Positions 31,104 to 38,159 of a DNA stretch of 64,000 nt are shown here, piece after piece (position 1 is the stretch's first letter; each line of letters begins with the position of its first letter). Made by a program: the position numbers and the translations under genes. The DNA is taken from the NCBI GenBank assembly GCA_020725425.1, contig DYFA01000016.1:113319-177318 (forward strand), given 5' to 3'. The notes under the pieces were generated by a model. That model was not told the DNA's origin. It saw only the letters and a program-made list of their open reading frames with translations, and did not search any database. This DNA comes from Aneurinibacillus sp. GTDB taxonomy: Bacteria; Bacillota; UBA5301; DYFA01.

Positions 31104-31442
31104 ATGCGCATCGAGACTAAGCGCCTGGGACGAGCGCTGGTGGTGCGGTGTTTCGGGGAGCTGGACCTGGCGTCGGCCGCCGAATTCCGGCAGGTGGTCG
31201 ATGCCAAGCTGGCGGAGTGGGAGGGTGTGCGGCAGATCGTCCTCAACCTGGGCCAGGTGACCTTCGTGGACAGCTCGGGTCTGGGGGCGATCCTCGGGCG
31301 GTACAAGCGCATCCAGCAGCGGGAGGGGCGGATGGTGCTGGTGGAGGTTCCACCGAATCTCCGCCGGCTTCTGGAATTCTCCGGGATCTTCAAGCTCATC
31401 CCGACCAGGGCGAGCGAAGAAGAGGCCCTTAAGTTGGCATGA
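31104..31442 (+). CDS. spoIIAA: Anti-sigma F factor antagonist SpoIIAA
   Basis: A 112-residue STAS-domain protein. When unphosphorylated it binds SpoIIAB and frees SigF in the forespore. The phosphorylation motif FVDSSGLG contains Ser58, matching Ser58 of the B. subtilis protein. The N terminus VVRCFGELDLASAAEF is a typical STAS strand-helix. It is the first gene of the spoIIAA-spoIIAB-sigF operon and overlaps spoIIAB by ATGA. Confidence 0.96.
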   Translation: MRIETKRLGRALVVRCFGELDLASAAEFRQVVDAKLAEWEGVRQIVLNLGQVTFVDSSGLGAILGRYKRIQQREGRMVLVEVPPNLRRLLEFSGIFKLIPTRASEEEALKLA

Positions 31443-31930
31443 AGGCGGTGATGGCCATGGAGGACCGGCGAGAGAGGCACACGAACTACCTGAAGCTCGA
31501 ATTCCCGAGCCGGGCGGAGAACATCGGCGTGGCCCGCCTGGCGGTCGCCGCCTTCGCCTCGCGCCTGCCGTTCACGGTCAGCGACATTCAACACGACCTG
31601 CGGGTGGCGGTCTCGGAGACGGTGACCAACGCCGTGGTGCACGGTTACCCAAAGCGGGCCGGTCGGGTGGTCGTCGAGGCCTGGGTGGACAGCGGGCGGC
31701 TGGTGGTGGTGGTCCAGGACTGGGGCAAGGGGTTCGACCCGGCCGCGGTCGCTGAACCCGACCCGGAAGGGGAGCACATGGGAATCGGCCTGCAGATTGT
31801 GCGGGCCTGTATGGACAAGGTGGAGATCGAGAGCGCGCCCGGGCGGGGGACGCGGGTGCGGATGGAGAAGGCGCCGGGCGCCGGGAGCGACGGCGAGCCC
31901 GCAACGGCGCCGCGCCAGGCGGGCTCGTAG
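31439..31930 (+). CDS. spoIIAB: Anti-sigma F factor SpoIIAB
   Basis: A serine protein kinase and anti-sigma factor of the GHKL ATPase fold; 163 residues. The ATP-binding motifs are the N box ETVTNAVVHGY, G1 box DWGKGFD and G2 box MGIGLQIV. It holds SigF inactive and phosphorylates SpoIIAA. The C terminus carries about 20 extra polar residues (GAGSDGEPATAPRQAGS). Start ATG 31439 overlaps the spoIIAA stop; in-frame ATGs at 31451 and 31457 are alternatives and would remove only the unconserved first residues. Confidence 0.95.
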   Translation: MKAVMAMEDRRERHTNYLKLEFPSRAENIGVARLAVAAFASRLPFTVSDIQHDLRVAVSETVTNAVVHGYPKRAGRVVVEAWVDSGRLVVVVQDWGKGFDPAAVAEPDPEGEHMGIGLQIVRACMDKVEIESAPGRGTRVRMEKAPGAGSDGEPATAPRQAGS

Positions 31931-32689
31931 ATGGTGACACCGGCCGCGGGGATGGCGGGTCCGGTGGAACGCCATCCGGGGGAGGCCGAAGCTGTTGCGC
32001 TGGTAGAACAGGCCCGCCGGGGAGATGAGCGGGCCCGGGAGGAGTTGATCCGGCGGAACCTACGGTTGGTCCGGAGCGTGGCGGCGCGCTTCCGCCGGGC
32101 GGCGGTGGAGGAGGACGACCTCTTCCAACTCGGCTGCCTGGGGCTGGTGAAGGCGGTGGACCGCTTCGACCCGGGGCGCGGGGTGGCCTTCTCGACCTAC
32201 GCCGTGCCGTACATCGCCGGAGAGATCCTCAGCTATCTCCGGCGTGACCGTCCCCTCAAGGTGGGACGCGGCACCCAACAGCGGGCTCGGGAGGTGTTGC
32301 GGGCCCGGGAGGCGCTCGCCCAGGAGCTGGGACGGGAACCGGCGATCGGCGAAGTGGCGGCGCGACTCGGGCTGAATGAAGAAGACGTCGTGGAAGCGCT
32401 CGACGCCCTGCAGGCGCCGCTCTCGCTGGAGGCCCCGCTCGTCGAGGGTGAAGGAGACGAGATCCGGCGGGCTGACGCCGTGGCCTCACCCGCCGAAGAC
32501 CACCTGGACCGGCTCGCTCTGGCAGAAGGGTTGCGGAAACTGCCCGAAGTCGAGCGGCGCCTGATCGAGCTCCGCTTTTTCGGCCAAAAGACTCAGACGG
32601 CGGTCGGGCGAGCGCTCGGTCTCTCGCAGGTGCAGGTCTGCCGCCTGGAGAAGCGCGCCCTGGAGCGCCTCCGGCGGGCGATGGGGTGA
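31931..32689 (+). CDS. sigF: RNA polymerase sporulation sigma factor SigF
   Basis: The first forespore-specific sigma factor; 252 residues. Region 2 is seen in DLFQLGCLGLVKAVDRFDP and AFSTYAVPYIAGEI, region 3 in LAQELGREPAIGEVAARLGL, and region 4 in LPEVERRLIELRFFGQKTQTAVGRALGLSQVQVCRLEKRAL. It directly follows spoIIAB with no gap and completes the partner-switching operon. The first 12 residues are not conserved, so a slightly later start is possible. Confidence 0.95.
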   Translation: MVTPAAGMAGPVERHPGEAEAVALVEQARRGDERAREELIRRNLRLVRSVAARFRRAAVEEDDLFQLGCLGLVKAVDRFDPGRGVAFSTYAVPYIAGEILSYLRRDRPLKVGRGTQQRAREVLRAREALAQELGREPAIGEVAARLGLNEEDVVEALDALQAPLSLEAPLVEGEGDEIRRADAVASPAEDHLDRLALAEGLRKLPEVERRLIELRFFGQKTQTAVGRALGLSQVQVCRLEKRALERLRRAMG

Positions 32690-32715
32690 AAGGGCCCGCC
32701 TCTGGCACGACCGGC

Positions 32716-32748
32716 GCGGCTCCCGTTCATAGGACGAAGGGGAGCCGC
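32716..32748 (+). repeat. Inverted repeat between sigF and spmA
   Basis: GCGGCTCCC (32716-32724) and GGGAGCCGC (32740-32748) are perfect 9-bp arms with a 15-base loop. No T run follows (GATATTCTG), so it may be a weak terminator or an mRNA structure just before the spmA ribosome binding site. Confidence 0.5.
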
Positions 32749-32767
32749 GATATTCTGTGCCGGAGGG

Positions 32768-33370
32768 ATGAACGTGCTGAACCTCATCTGGCTGCTGCTC
32801 CTGACGGCGGGGCTCGGAGCGGCGGCGGCCTCAGGCAGGTGGGCGGCGGTCACGGAGGCGGCGCTTCATGCCGGGCGGAGCGGGGTCGAGCTCGGCCTCG
32901 GCCTGGTCGGCGTGATGGCGGTCTGGCTGGGGCTGGGACGGTTGATGGAGGCCAGCGGGCTCCTTCACCGGCTGGTCCGGCTCGTGCGCCCGCTCACCCG
33001 GCGGATCTTCCCCGACGTGCCGGCCCACGACCCCGCCCACGGCGCCATCGCCCTGAACCTGCTGGCGAACCTCTTCGGGCTCGGCAACGCCGCCACGCCC
33101 TTCGGGGTGCAAGCTATGCGCCGCCTGGCTGAACTCGACGGCTGGTCCGGGGAGGCCACCCCGGCCATGTGCACTCTGCTGGCCTTGAATACGGCGGCCG
33201 TGACTCTGGTCCCCACGGGCGTCGTGGCGATCCGGACCGCCGCCGGCTCCGAAAACCCCGGAGAGATCATCGGACCCACCGTCGCCGCCACCCTCCTCGC
33301 CCAGGCCGTGGCCCTCGCCGTCGACCGCTTCCTCCGCTGGCAAGCCGCCGGAAGGAGGCGCCGCCGGTGA
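32768..33370 (+). CDS. spmA: Spore maturation protein A
   Basis: A 200-residue membrane protein of the nucleoside-recognition (Gate) domain family. It is required for normal spore core dehydration in Bacillus. Hydrophobic segments include LIWLLLLTAGLGAAAA, GLVGVMAVWLGLGRLM, and TVAATLLAQAVALAV. The conserved LLANLFGLGNAATPFGVQAM and LLALNTAAVTLVPTGV segments identify the family. It overlaps spmB (GTGA). The sigF-spmA proximity fits a sporulation cluster. Confidence 0.94.
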   Translation: MNVLNLIWLLLLTAGLGAAAASGRWAAVTEAALHAGRSGVELGLGLVGVMAVWLGLGRLMEASGLLHRLVRLVRPLTRRIFPDVPAHDPAHGAIALNLLANLFGLGNAATPFGVQAMRRLAELDGWSGEATPAMCTLLALNTAAVTLVPTGVVAIRTAAGSENPGEIIGPTVAATLLAQAVALAVDRFLRWQAAGRRRRR

Positions 33371-33906
33371 TCCGGGCGCTGCAGGCCGTCTCGGCCCTGG
33401 TGGTCCCGGCGCTTCTGCTCTTGATCCCCTGGTACGCCTACCTGAAGCGGGTGCCGGTGTACGAAGAGTTCGTCCGCGGCGCGGCCCGAGCCTTCGGGGT
33501 GGGCGTCCGGATCATCCCCTACCTCGTGGCGATGCTGGTGGCAGTGGCTGTCCTGCGGGCCTCCGGCGCCCTCGATTACTTGTCCTCGGCTGTGGCGCCG
33601 CTCACCCGGTCCCTCGGGCTGCCTCCGGACCTTCTCCCCCTGGCCCTGGTCCGCCCTCTTTCCGGTTCGGGAGCGCTGGCGCTCCTGGCCGAGGCCACGC
33701 GAGTCCACGGCCCGGATAGCTACGCCGGGCGCCTGGCGGCCGTCATGGTCGGCTGTACGGAGACAACCTTTTACGTCCTCAGCGTCTACTTCGGTGCAGC
33801 CGGAGTGAAACGGCTGCGCTACGCGGTGACCCTGGGGATCATCGCTGACGTGGCAGGCCTCCTCGCCGCCGTTACAGTCTGCCGACTGACCTTTGGCAAC
33901 AACTAG
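33367..33906 (+). CDS. spmB: Spore maturation protein B
   Basis: A 179-residue partner of SpmA, also of the Gate-domain family. VRIIPYLVAMLVAVAVLRASGALD, LALVRPLSGSGALALLAE and VMVGCTETTFYVLSVYFGAAGVKR are characteristic. Several membrane helices span the protein. The GTG start overlaps the spmA stop, so the two are translationally coupled. Confidence 0.94.
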   Translation: MIRALQAVSALVVPALLLLIPWYAYLKRVPVYEEFVRGAARAFGVGVRIIPYLVAMLVAVAVLRASGALDYLSSAVAPLTRSLGLPPDLLPLALVRPLSGSGALALLAEATRVHGPDSYAGRLAAVMVGCTETTFYVLSVYFGAAGVKRLRYAVTLGIIADVAGLLAAVTVCRLTFGNN

Positions 33907-33968
33907 GAGGAATGTGCTTCGGGGGGAGCGAACCCTTCCGAAAGTCCAGAGGCCACGGAGGTGGGATC

Positions 33969-35444
33969 GTGGGGGAGACTCCCTCCCGGCGCGAGCGGGG
34001 GCTGCGGCGACGCAGCGCACGGCGGTGGAGAAGCGCCGGGTTGGGTTTGGCGTTCGGGGCCACGCTGGCCTCCGGGGTCCTGCGCCTGCCGTCTGAGGCC
34101 TTGTTCGCGGCGGGCGGCGCGACGTCAGTCCTGGCGGGTGGCTGGTACGGGTTCAGCGGCAGCGTCATGGTCGTGTTCCTTTTGGCGGCTGCCAACGCAG
34201 CCCTGGGGAGAGCGGGCTACCGGTCTTCCTCCACCCTGGGCTGGGCGGGTGAAGCGGCTTTCTGGCTGGCGCTCGCCCTGACCGCCGCCGGATGCCGGCG
34301 GAGCTGGGAGCAGACAGTCAACGAGCGCCGGAAGGAGTATCAGGCTCTGGCCGAGGAGCACCTGCAGGCGCACGAGCGGTTTGAGGCGACCAGCGCCCGG
34401 TTGCGCGAGAAGAACGAGGTGCTCGAGAAGAAGTACGGCGAGGCGTCGGCGCTGTTGAGCGCGGTGGGCGCTATCGGGACCTCCACCAAGCCGGGCGAGA
34501 TCTATGAGACCATCGTCGACACGGCGGTAAAGCTGGTGCCGTGCGACTCCTGCGTGCTGACGGTGCTGGGCGACGCCGAGCAGCCGTGGCCGGTGGTGTC
34601 GACCCGGGGCTCCTTTCTCGCCTGGCGCAAGGGCGAGCGGATCCGCTACGGCGAGGACGTGCTGGGGTGGGTCGCCAAGCACGGCCAGCCGGTGGTCGTT
34701 GAGGATCTGTCGCGGGATGCCCGCTTCATGGCCACCTCGGCGGAGGCGTGGTTCCGGTCCATGATCGCCGTGCCGTTGATGATCGAGGGGAGGGTCGCGG
34801 CGGTACTGGGGCTGGGCCGGGCCGACGAGCCCACCCTCGGCCAGGACGACTACTGGACCCTGACCAGCCTGGCCGGGCATGCTGCGGTGGCCCTCGACCG
34901 CGCCTACCTCCACCAGGAACTCGCCCACCTCGCCCGGACCGACGGCCTGACGGGGCTGTTCAACCGACGCTCCTTCGAAGAGGCGCTCCAGCGGGAGATC
35001 AGCCGGGCCAAGCGCTACGGTTCCCCGCTCTCCCTGCTCCTCCTGGATGTCGACCACTTCAAGCACTTCAACGACCACCATGGTCACCCGCTCGGGGACA
35101 AGCTGTTGAAGCAGGTGGCGGAGGTCATCCGGCGCTCCGTCCGCGAAGCGGACACTCCGGCCCGCTACGGGGGGGAGGAGTTCGTCGTCCTCCTTCCCGA
35201 GACAAACCTGCGCTCGGCGATGCAGGCCGCGGAACGGATAAGGCAAGGGGTGGCCGCCCTGGCCGGAGAAGAAGGCAAGACTCAGCCGCTGGGCCACTTC
35301 TCCGTGTCCGTCGGCGTGGCCTCCTACCCGGTCCCCTGCCCCTCCGCCGAGGAACTGGTGAAGCAGGCGGATGCGGCGCTGTACGAGGCGAAGAAGGCGG
35401 GTAGAGACCGCTGCCAGGCCTGCAAGGATTTCCTTGCAGGGTGA
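33969..35444 (+). CDS. Membrane-bound GAF-GGDEF diguanylate cyclase
   Basis: A 491-residue sensor that would make c-di-GMP. Hydrophobic segments fill about residues 25-105, followed by a coiled coil (about 108-160, EYQALAEEHLQAHERFEATS...), a GAF domain (about 165-315, with VLGWVAKHGQPVVVEDLS), and a GGDEF domain (about 325-485). The catalytic motif is YGGEEF, an active variant, preceded by an intact inhibitory I-site RxxD (READ). GTG 33969 is chosen because GGAGGTG lies five bases upstream; an in-frame ATG at 33912 has its ribosome binding site one base away and seems unlikely. It is the first of two c-di-GMP genes flanking the envelope locus. Confidence 0.9.
   Translation: MGETPSRRERGLRRRSARRWRSAGLGLAFGATLASGVLRLPSEALFAAGGATSVLAGGWYGFSGSVMVVFLLAAANAALGRAGYRSSSTLGWAGEAAFWLALALTAAGCRRSWEQTVNERRKEYQALAEEHLQAHERFEATSARLREKNEVLEKKYGEASALLSAVGAIGTSTKPGEIYETIVDTAVKLVPCDSCVLTVLGDAEQPWPVVSTRGSFLAWRKGERIRYGEDVLGWVAKHGQPVVVEDLSRDARFMATSAEAWFRSMIAVPLMIEGRVAAVLGLGRADEPTLGQDDYWTLTSLAGHAAVALDRAYLHQELAHLARTDGLTGLFNRRSFEEALQREISRAKRYGSPLSLLLLDVDHFKHFNDHHGHPLGDKLLKQVAEVIRRSVREADTPARYGGEEFVVLLPETNLRSAMQAAERIRQGVAALAGEEGKTQPLGHFSVSVGVASYPVPCPSAEELVKQADAALYEAKKAGRDRCQACKDFLAG
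35419..35440 (+). repeat. Perfect hairpin in the end of the GAF-GGDEF gene
   Basis: CCTGCAAGG (35419-35427) and CCTTGCAGG (35432-35440) form a perfect 9-bp stem with a four-base loop ATTT, within the last codons. No T run follows. It may protect the 3' end or be a vestigial terminator. Confidence 0.5.
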
Positions 35445-35571
35445 GGTGACCGCCGGTCGAAGTTCCTAGTAACGAAGGGCGAACCGAGTCAGACCAGAAC
35501 GCAATCGACATCGCAGCAGACATCGCGGCACCAAGTGGCAGAAACGTTCGGAGAAGGAGTGGCACCACCCA

Positions 35572-36129
35572 ATGTGGCAAGGAGACCTGGTCGTCCTCCG
35601 GCCGCTGGAACGGGGAGACTTCCCCGCTGTGGTCCGGTGGAGCGAAGACCCTGAGTTGAGCAGCCTGGTGGACGGCGGAGTGCCCGAAACGATGGAAGAA
35701 TGCGAGGAATGGTACCACAAAGCCAAGAGCGACCGTTACCATCAAATCATGGCCATTGTGACCAAGGACGGAAGACTCATCGGGGACATCGAGTTGAACC
35801 ACATCACCTGGCGGAACGGCCACGCCGAGATGCGCATCCGGATCGGGGAGAAGGAGTATTGGAACCGCGGCTTCGGGACTGACGCCGTACTCACTTTGAT
35901 GCGCTACGTCTTCACCCGCCTCCACCTCAACCGCCTCTATTTAAGGGTCTACAGTCTCAACCACCGGGCCATCGCCTGCTACGAAAAGTGCGGGTTCAAG
36001 AAGGAGGGGATCCTGCGGCGCACTGACGAGGCGGGGCAGCGGCGGGAGATCATCCTGATGCGGGTGCTGCGGGAAGAATTCGAACGCCACCAGGGCCGGC
36101 CGCCGAAGGGGTCGCGACGGGCCGGTTGA
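35572..36129 (+). CDS. GNAT family N-acetyltransferase
   Basis: A 185-residue acetyltransferase of the RimJ/RimL-like branch. Family features are the N-terminal LVVLRPLERGDF, the strand GDIELNHITWRNGHAEMRIRIG, the acetyl-CoA loop GFGTDAV, and RLYLRVYSLNHRAIACYEKCGFKKEG, where NxxAixxYEKxGF is diagnostic. The substrate is not predictable; relatives acetylate ribosomal proteins, small amines or sugars. It stands alone between the diguanylate cyclase and the exbB operon and is followed by a good terminator. Confidence 0.88.
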   Translation: MWQGDLVVLRPLERGDFPAVVRWSEDPELSSLVDGGVPETMEECEEWYHKAKSDRYHQIMAIVTKDGRLIGDIELNHITWRNGHAEMRIRIGEKEYWNRGFGTDAVLTLMRYVFTRLHLNRLYLRVYSLNHRAIACYEKCGFKKEGILRRTDEAGQRREIILMRVLREEFERHQGRPPKGSRRAG

Positions 36130-36149
36130 GAAGGCTCCAGCGCAGGTCG

Positions 36150-36186
36150 AAGGGGCGAGAATCGCGTTGATTCCGCCCCTTTTCTG
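36150..36186 (+). terminator. Rho-independent terminator after the acetyltransferase
   Basis: AAGGGGCGAGAATC (36150-36163) pairs with GATTCCGCCCCTT (about 36169-36181) around a short loop, then TTTCT. It separates the acetyltransferase from the exbB operon; about 145 bases with no other recognised element follow up to exbB. Confidence 0.75.
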
Positions 36187-36333
36187 TCTCTATCTTTCCC
36201 CGGCCCCAGCAGTTGGCGGAGATTACCGGCGGCGGCCGGAGGAGATTGCCGGTTATGGTGGGAGGATTCGCCTTCTCCCCCATCGAAGTCTGTCTGAGAC
36301 CTCGGGCCGGAAAGCTTAGGGGAGCGTGGGAAC

Positions 36334-36960
36334 ATGTTATTGTGGGACCTCTTCGTGCGCGGCGGCATCGTCATGTGGCCGCTCTTGTTTTGCAGCGTCG
36401 CCGCCCTGGCGATCATCCTCGACCGCTGCTGGTTCTTTTTCGCGGCTTCCCGGGGAGAGAACGAAGACCTGATCGGGGAGGCGCTGGCGGCGGTGGCCGG
36501 CGGCCGGCGGCTTGAAGCGATGAAGGTAGTCAGGAAACAGCGGGGGCCGGCCACCAGCATCTTCGCCGCGGCGCTGGCCCACGCCGGGCAGCCGGGAGCC
36601 GTGGTGGAAGAGGCGATGAGCCGGGCGGCCCGCCTGGAGCTCCTCCACATGCAACGGGGGCTGGCCACGTTGGAGGCGATCATCACCGTAGCGCCGCTCC
36701 TGGGTCTCCTCGGCACCGTGACAGGGATCATCCGCACGTTCAACGTGGTGGGGGCGATGGCGGGGTTGGGCACACCGGCGGAGATGGCCCCCGGAATCGC
36801 CGAAGCGCTCTTCACCACCGCCTTCGGGCTCATGATCGCGGTGCCCGCCGTCGTCTTCCACGCCCTGTTCGCCCGGGAGGTCGATCGTCGGGTGACTCTC
36901 ATGAACAACCTGGGCGGGCAGATCATGCAGGCCTTGCGCCAAGGGGGCGAGCAGCTTTGA
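36334..36960 (+). CDS. exbB: MotA/TolQ/ExbB proton channel family protein
   Basis: A 208-residue inner-membrane proton-channel subunit. Three membrane segments are visible: MWPLLFCSVAALAIILDRCWFFF near the N terminus, APLLGLLGTVTGIIRTF around residues 128-144, and AEALFTTAFGLMIAVPAVVFHALF around 160-183, the last two carrying the family's GLLGTVxGxxxxF and TxxGLxxAxPA motifs. ExbB and ExbD use the proton gradient to drive TonB or related periplasmic proteins. The stop overlaps the exbD start (TTGA). It opens a three-gene exbB-exbD-tonB operon, uncommon in spore-forming Firmicutes. Confidence 0.93.
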   Translation: MLLWDLFVRGGIVMWPLLFCSVAALAIILDRCWFFFAASRGENEDLIGEALAAVAGGRRLEAMKVVRKQRGPATSIFAAALAHAGQPGAVVEEAMSRAARLELLHMQRGLATLEAIITVAPLLGLLGTVTGIIRTFNVVGAMAGLGTPAEMAPGIAEALFTTAFGLMIAVPAVVFHALFAREVDRRVTLMNNLGGQIMQALRQGGEQL

Positions 36961-37382
36961 TCATCGAGCCGCCGCGGCGGCGGTCTCTGCAGCTCCAACT
37001 AACCCCGCTGATCGACGTGGTCTTTCTCATCCTGACCTTTTTCATCGTCTTCACGGTGTTTCGGGGAACCGAGTCGGCCATCGGCCTTCGCCTGCCGCGG
37101 GCGACGACCAGCGAGCAGCATCCGCCCGCCCCGCTCGTCGTGACCATCCCGGCCACCGGCGGATTCTACGTCAACGGTCGGCCGGTCGACCAGCGGGCCC
37201 TCGGCGCCGAAGTGGCCCGGGTGGTGGAGCAGAACCCCGAACAGCTCGTGATCCTCAAGGCGGACCGCAACGTCCGGTACGAGCGGCTGGTGGAAGCGCT
37301 CGACGCCGTCCGGGAGAACGGGGGGACGCGCCTCGCCCTGGCGGTCGAACCGAAACCGCGCCCCGACGCGGCCATACGGTAA
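36957..37382 (+). CDS. exbD: ExbD/TolR family biopolymer transport protein
   Basis: A 141-residue single-pass protein. The N-terminal helix LTPLIDVVFLILTFFIVF contains the conserved proton-carrying aspartate Asp20. The extracytoplasmic domain shows PLVVTIPATGGFYVNGRPVDQRAL and VILKADRNVRYERLVEALDAVRENG, the typical ExbD/TolR fold. The start is TTG, overlapping the exbB stop, after AGGGGGCGAG. It pairs with ExbB to form the proton channel. Confidence 0.93.
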   Translation: MIIEPPRRRSLQLQLTPLIDVVFLILTFFIVFTVFRGTESAIGLRLPRATTSEQHPPAPLVVTIPATGGFYVNGRPVDQRALGAEVARVVEQNPEQLVILKADRNVRYERLVEALDAVRENGGTRLALAVEPKPRPDAAIR

Positions 37383-37397
37383 GGGGGGTAGGAGCCG

Positions 37398-38153
37398 GTG
37401 GCGGCTTCGGCGACCACCCGTAAGTCGGACCATCGCTGGAGGTCTTTCCTGGCCTCGGCAGCCTTGCACGCCGCAGCTCTCCTGCTGATCAGCGCCGGGC
37501 AGCCGGGCGCGCCGGGAGGCGTCCCCGAGCGGCTCTACACCCTGAGCTACCTGGGAACCGTGCCGGGGGGCGGCCCGGTGGCCGAAGAGGTGGAGGTCCC
37601 GCGGCCGCCGCGCGAGGCAGAGAAACGTCCGTCCCCGGCGCCGCGCCCGGAAGCCAAACCGCCGACACCCAAGGCGCCGGCCCCTGGCCAGCTCCTCGCC
37701 TCCACCCGGGGAGAAGAGGCGGTGCCCCTAAAAGCCAAGCCGCCCGAGCGTAGCGACCAGGAGCCAGCGCCGCCCGAGCCTGAAGGAGCGCCCGCCGCGG
37801 GGACCAAGGGAAGCGGCGCCGGAGAGAAAGAGGTGCTCCCCGCCCCACCCAGGGGCAGCGGGATGGTAGCCGCCCTGCCGCGGCTCGTCTATCCCAAGGC
37901 GGCGCAGAATGCCGGGCTCAAGGGCACGGTCGGGTTGCGGGTCACGGTGGGCCCCGACGGCCGGCTGCTCCGCGTCGAGGTGGAGCGGTCCTCCGGGGAG
38001 CAAACCCTCGACGAGTACGCCCGGTGGGCAGTCGAACGGGGGTTGTCCGCCAGCGCCTGGGTGACCACGTACGTGCTGCGGGTCGAAGCGCGCTTCCTGG
38101 GCGGGTTGCCCGAAGTGCGGGTGGTCGATGAACCAGTGGAGGTAGGAGGATAA
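37398..38153 (+). CDS. tonB: TonB family energy-transducing protein
   Basis: A 251-residue protein with TonB architecture: a short cytoplasmic N terminus, one membrane helix (about 16-34, FLASAALHAAALLLISAG), a proline-rich spacer (about 55-150, many PRPE/PKAPAP runs), and a C-terminal TonB domain (about 155-230) with YPKAAQNAGLKGTVGLRVTVGPDG and RSSGEQTLDEYARWAV. In Gram-negative bacteria such proteins carry energy from ExbBD to outer-membrane receptors. GTG start with GGGGGGTAGGAG. The gene is 15 bases after exbD and 6 bases before the cohesin-domain protein. No TonB-dependent receptor is encoded in this window. Confidence 0.88.
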   Translation: MAASATTRKSDHRWRSFLASAALHAAALLLISAGQPGAPGGVPERLYTLSYLGTVPGGGPVAEEVEVPRPPREAEKRPSPAPRPEAKPPTPKAPAPGQLLASTRGEEAVPLKAKPPERSDQEPAPPEPEGAPAAGTKGSGAGEKEVLPAPPRGSGMVAALPRLVYPKAAQNAGLKGTVGLRVTVGPDGRLLRVEVERSSGEQTLDEYARWAVERGLSASAWVTTYVLRVEARFLGGLPEVRVVDEPVEVGG

Positions 38154-38159
38154 CCCGGG